Source: Pseudomonas graminis
Lineage (GTDB): Bacteria > Pseudomonadota > Gammaproteobacteria > Pseudomonadales > Pseudomonadaceae
Length of the DNA: 64,000 bases
Assembly: GCF_001705435.1 (NCBI RefSeq)
Contig: NZ_MDEN01000050.1
Location: 1-64,000 of the forward strand
Direction: 5' to 3'
Within the stretch, counting starts at the first letter, position 1, and the number at the start of each line of letters is the position of its first letter. Below are positions 61,096-64,000 of the stretch, piece by piece. A program made the translations under genes and the position numbers. The notes beneath the pieces are model-generated. The model saw only the letters and a list, made by a program, of their open reading frames with translations, ran no database searches and was not told where the DNA came from.

Positions 61096-61552
61096 CAGGT
61101 GCTCTCCGGCGTTGCCGATGCCCGGTGGACCCGGTGGAGTGATTCCACGCAGCCAGGCGGTACGGCGATTCAGGGTTTGAGGCTCGTGTGGCCCGGAATG
61201 TTCAACCGAAATATCCAAACGAAGGATGGCCACTGCCCACGCGTAGGTTGATGCCTTGAGTCATCAGCGTTTGCATGGATTTAACGGCACGCACCGAGTG
61301 TAGTCACAGCGTGGGTTGATTCGCGCAGTCGGTGACCGATGGCCAATGAGCGGCCAGTCTGCGTTACCCTGCCGGCCATTCAGCGCAGTTGCGCTGCCCA
61401 AGACGTACGTCTTGTGGGCAAAACCTGAACCTGCGCGGCAACTGGCAGTCAGCACAACAGCACGTTTGTCCGAGAGGGCAGGGCGTTGCAGGGCAGGAGT
61501 CAGGTTAAAAGTGAATCACGTCAGATGAATGAACCGGTTTTTGGGGACGCGC
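61096..61552. other. egtBD-xdhC divergent intergenic region with dyads
   Basis: A 457-bp gap. AGCGCA-GT-TGCGCT (61382-61395) abuts a larger dyad at 61395-61420 built on AAGACGTACGTCTT with outer arms TGCCCA and TGGGCA. No gene is supported; promoters for both neighbours must lie here. Confidence 0.5.
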
Positions 61553-62725
61553 ATGAATGATCTATCCAGTCTGCTGGGGGCGCTTGATGAAGCGCAGACC
61601 GGGCAGCAGGAAGTGGTGATCGCCACGGTGGTCAAGGTCGAAGGCTCGGCTTACCGGCGCCCCGGCGCGCGGATGATTATTGCGCCGATGGGCGAAGCCA
61701 CCGGCACCGTCAGCGGCGGATGCCTGGAAAGCGACGTCAGCAAGAAGGCCTGGTGGCTGACCGCCAACGGCAAGCCGTCCATGCGCACGTACAGCACCGG
61801 CGAGGATGACGATGAGCTCGAAGATGCCGAACTCAGCTTCGGCCTGGGCTGCAACGGCACGGTGCACATCCTCTTCGAACGGATAGATCCGCAGGCGGCG
61901 AGCCTGGTGGTCGACGTGCTGCGTGAGGTCAAGGCCAGCGGTACTGGCGCTGCGCTGGCGACAGTGATCGGTACGCAAAGCGAACGCCACACGGCACTGG
62001 GCGAGCGGGTGGCCATCCGTGCATCCGGGCAGATTCAGAGTGAAATGCGCGAACGCTGGCTGGCGACGGCCGTGGCCGAGGACCTGAAAAGGGTGCTCGA
62101 CGCCCGCCGTTCAGCCACACGTACTTACGACAGCGCCGACGGCGCCGTCGAAGTGCTCCTCGAATACATCGCTGCGCCCCGCCGGCTGGTGGTCTTCGGT
62201 GCCGGGCACGACGCGATGCCGCTGGTCAGCATGGCGCGGCTGCAGGGCTGGCACATCACGGTGATCGATGCGCGCTCGCACTTCGCCCGGCCCCAGCGTT
62301 TCCCGGACGCCGAACAGGTGCTGTCGGCGCCGCTGCAGCCGATGCCTGAATTGCACGCAATGGTCGCCGATGCCGCCGTGGTGGTGATGACCCATAGCCT
62401 GACCCAGGACCGTCACTGGCTGGGGCAGGTCCTTGAGTCGACGCCGCGCTATATCGGCCAGCTCGGGCCGCGCAGCCGCACCGAGCGTTTGCTCGACGAG
62501 CTGCCGGATCAGCTCCGCGACGCCGCGGCACAAGCCAGCCTCCATTACCCGGTTGGCCTTGATCTGGGCGGCGACGCGCCGCACAGCGTGGCGTTGTCGA
62601 TTCTTTCGGAGATCAATGCGGTGTTCAACGGCCGCAGCGGCGGGATGCTCAAACACAGGCAAGCGAGCATTCACGCAGTGGATGTCACACTGGAGCAGGC
62701 GCGCGAACTGAGAATGATCAGCTAG
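61553..62725 (+). CDS. XdhC/CoxI-family protein
   Basis: A 390-residue protein with an N-terminal XdhC_CoxI domain (VIATVVKVEGSAYRRPGARM, GTVSGGCLESDV, FGLGCNGTVHILFE) and a C-terminal XdhC-type Rossmann domain (RRLVVFGAGHDAMPLVSMAR, DVTLEQARELRMIS end). Such proteins insert or sulfurate the molybdenum cofactor of xanthine-dehydrogenase-like enzymes. ATG 61553 with GGGGA upstream is preferred to ATG 61529. No molybdoenzyme subunits are in the window, so its partner is unknown. The following MFS gene begins 78 bp later. Confidence 0.88.
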   Translation: MNDLSSLLGALDEAQTGQQEVVIATVVKVEGSAYRRPGARMIIAPMGEATGTVSGGCLESDVSKKAWWLTANGKPSMRTYSTGEDDDELEDAELSFGLGCNGTVHILFERIDPQAASLVVDVLREVKASGTGAALATVIGTQSERHTALGERVAIRASGQIQSEMRERWLATAVAEDLKRVLDARRSATRTYDSADGAVEVLLEYIAAPRRLVVFGAGHDAMPLVSMARLQGWHITVIDARSHFARPQRFPDAEQVLSAPLQPMPELHAMVADAAVVVMTHSLTQDRHWLGQVLESTPRYIGQLGPRSRTERLLDELPDQLRDAAAQASLHYPVGLDLGGDAPHSVALSILSEINAVFNGRSGGMLKHRQASIHAVDVTLEQARELRMIS

Positions 62726-62803
62726 CTTTGACGGGGGCAGCGCTGATAGAGCGCGTCCCATCGCGCTTCAGTGGTATTGCATGGCATTCATCAGGTTCGC
62801 TCA

Positions 62804-64000
62804 ATGAACGACAAGTACAGACCCCACGACTGGGCCCCCCACGAGCGACCGACGTTGCCGGGGTCGCCGTCGACGCCCTTGCACGCGACGCCGAAACGCT
62901 GGGCCTATGCCATCGTTGGCGTCATCGTGGCGCTGACCGGCGGACTCGGCAATGCGCTGGTGGTCGCCAACCTCCAGTACCTGCAGGGCTCGCTCGGCGC
63001 TACCCAGGCCGAAATCGCCTGGCTGCCCGCCGCGTATGTCATGACCAACGTGTCGATGAACCTGCTGCTGGTGAAGTTTCGCCAGCAGTTTGGTTTGCGG
63101 GCGTTCACTGAAGTGTTCCTGGTGCTGTACGCCCTGGTGACCTTTGCTCACCTGTTCGTCAACGACATCGAATCAGCGGTTGCCGTTCGAGCGGCCCACG
63201 GCATGGTCGGCGCGGCGCTGAGTTCGCTGGGCCTGTATTACATGATCCAGGCCTTCCCGCAGAAGTGGCGGATGAAAGCGCTGGTGCTGGGACTCGGCAC
63301 GGCGCAGCTGGCGACGCCGCTGGCGCGACTGGTTTCCGAAGACCTGCTGCAGATTGCCGAGTGGCGCGGGCTTTACCTGTTCGAACTGGGCATGTGCCTG
63401 CTGTCCCTTGGCTGCGTGCTTATTCTCAAACTGCCACCCGGTGATCGCTTCAAAGCCTTCGAAAAACTCGACTTCCTGACCTTCGCCTTGCTGGCATCAG
63501 GCTTTGCGGCATTGTGCGCGGCGTTGTCCCTGGGGCGGATCGAATGGTGGCTTGAAGAGCCGTGGATCGGCATCGCCCTGGCGTCGTCCATCGTGCTGAT
63601 CCTCGCCGGACTGTGCATCGAGCACAACCGCACCCGCCCGCTGTTGATTACCCGCTGGCTGGGCAGTGGCCGGATGATCCGCTTCGCCTTCGGCGTGCTG
63701 CTGACGCGCATCGTGCTGTCGGAGCAATCCACCGGCGCGGTCGGTTTTCTTCAGGGCCTGAATCAGGGCACCGAGCAGTTGCACACGCTGTACCTGTTCA
63801 TGCTGCTGGGCAGCGTTGCGGGCCTTGCGGTCAGCGCGCTGACGATCAATCCCCAGCACCTGTTCAAGCCGCTGATCATTTCCCTGGCGTTGATGGCGAT
63901 CGGCTCGAGCATGGACAGCTTCTCGACCAGCCTCACCCGCGAGCCGCAGATGTATTTCAGCCAGTTTTTGCTGGCGTTCGGCGGCACCTTCTTTCTGGGG
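62804..64000 (+). CDS. DHA2-like MFS transporter, N-terminal 399 residues (cut by window end)
   Basis: A frame open from ATG 62804 to the window edge. A 30-residue cytosolic, proline-rich tail precedes helix 1 (WAYAIVGVIVALTGGLGNALVVANLQYL). Eleven or so hydrophobic segments follow. The helix-1/2 pattern VVANLQYLQGSLGATQAEIAWLPAAYVMTN is a weak version of the DHA2 signature (canonical LDxTIVNVALP absent). It is thus only a distant relative of EmrB at 7842. A membrane-fusion partner may lie just beyond the window. Substrate unknown. Confidence 0.85.
   Translation, partial: MNDKYRPHDWAPHERPTLPGSPSTPLHATPKRWAYAIVGVIVALTGGLGNALVVANLQYLQGSLGATQAEIAWLPAAYVMTNVSMNLLLVKFRQQFGLRAFTEVFLVLYALVTFAHLFVNDIESAVAVRAAHGMVGAALSSLGLYYMIQAFPQKWRMKALVLGLGTAQLATPLARLVSEDLLQIAEWRGLYLFELGMCLLSLGCVLILKLPPGDRFKAFEKLDFLTFALLASGFAALCAALSLGRIEWWLEEPWIGIALASSIVLILAGLCIEHNRTRPLLITRWLGSGRMIRFAFGVLLTRIVLSEQSTGAVGFLQGLNQGTEQLHTLYLFMLLGSVAGLAVSALTINPQHLFKPLIISLALMAIGSSMDSFSTSLTREPQMYFSQFLLAFGGTFFLG

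Noticed and set aside
62804..64000. Canonical EmrB call for the last gene
   Set aside because: The helix-1 DHA2 signature is much weaker than in the gene at 7842, so only a distant DHA2-like label is justified.

Overview
The window is chromosomal DNA of a Pseudomonas, most likely of the fluorescens/syringae side of the genus. Evidence is the high-GC coding style, the gene order acnB ... ppiB-lpxH / glnS-cysS ... folD-tRNA(Arg,His,Leu)-tig-clpP-clpX-lon-hupB-ppiD ... fabI-yejFEB-yejA-yejA2-mltD-gloB-methyltransferase-rnhA-dnaQ, which I recall (not checked by search) as conserved with P. aeruginosa, and at least three families of REP-type intergenic palindromes. No prophage, insertion sequence with an intact transposase, CRISPR array or rRNA was seen.

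Layout. 0.1-4.4 kb: aconitase B (minus), a DUF1289 protein and the tRNA hydroxylase MiaE. 4.4-9.4 kb: a MarR-controlled tripartite EmrAB/outer-membrane-factor efflux operon with a clear promoter and two operator-like palindromes. 9.5-14.2 kb: LpxH, PpiB, GlnS, CysS. 14.2-15.2 kb: a Phd/VapC-type toxin-antitoxin islet bracketed by two copies of one REP-type palindrome. 15.2-23.6 kb: a sigma-54 activator divergent from a six-gene ABC importer resembling the GlpSTPQV glycerol system, with a GG-N10-GC promoter and seven TGTTCA motifs between them. 23.6-34.1 kb: FolD, three tRNAs, then the protein-quality-control cluster tig-clpP-clpX-lon-hupB-ppiD. 34.1-35.6 kb: 1.6 kb of nested direct and inverted repeats without a credible gene. 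35.7-44 kb: FabI and a Yej-type peptide ABC importer with two tandem binding proteins. 44-50 kb: MltD, GloB, a methyltransferase, RNase HI, DnaQ, a streptothricin-acetyltransferase-like GNAT protein and a small conserved-looking protein. 50.4-56.5 kb: an FMN reductase and a 1763-residue toxin-like protein ending in an aspzincin-type metallopeptidase motif. 56.5-58.8 kb: an acyl-CoA dehydrogenase and an enoyl-CoA hydratase/3-hydroxyisobutyryl-CoA hydrolase pair. 58.9-61.1 kb: a fused EgtB-EgtD ergothioneine enzyme. 61.5-64 kb: an XdhC-family protein and a DHA2-like MFS transporter cut by the window end.

Functional themes: proteostasis (tig, clpPX, lon, ppiD, ppiB), cell envelope (lpxH, mltD, yej importer, fabI), efflux, glycerol-like solute uptake under sigma-54 control, and redox chemistry (ergothioneine, gloB, FMN reductase). 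The most unusual items are the giant metallopeptidase-ended protein, the complementary degeneration of the two importer ATPases, the TGTTCA array next to the sigma-54 promoter, a hexanucleotide repeat inside the activator, a decayed tRNA-Asp-like sequence between hupB and ppiD, and the mosaic repeat family whose hairpin shows compensatory change between copies.
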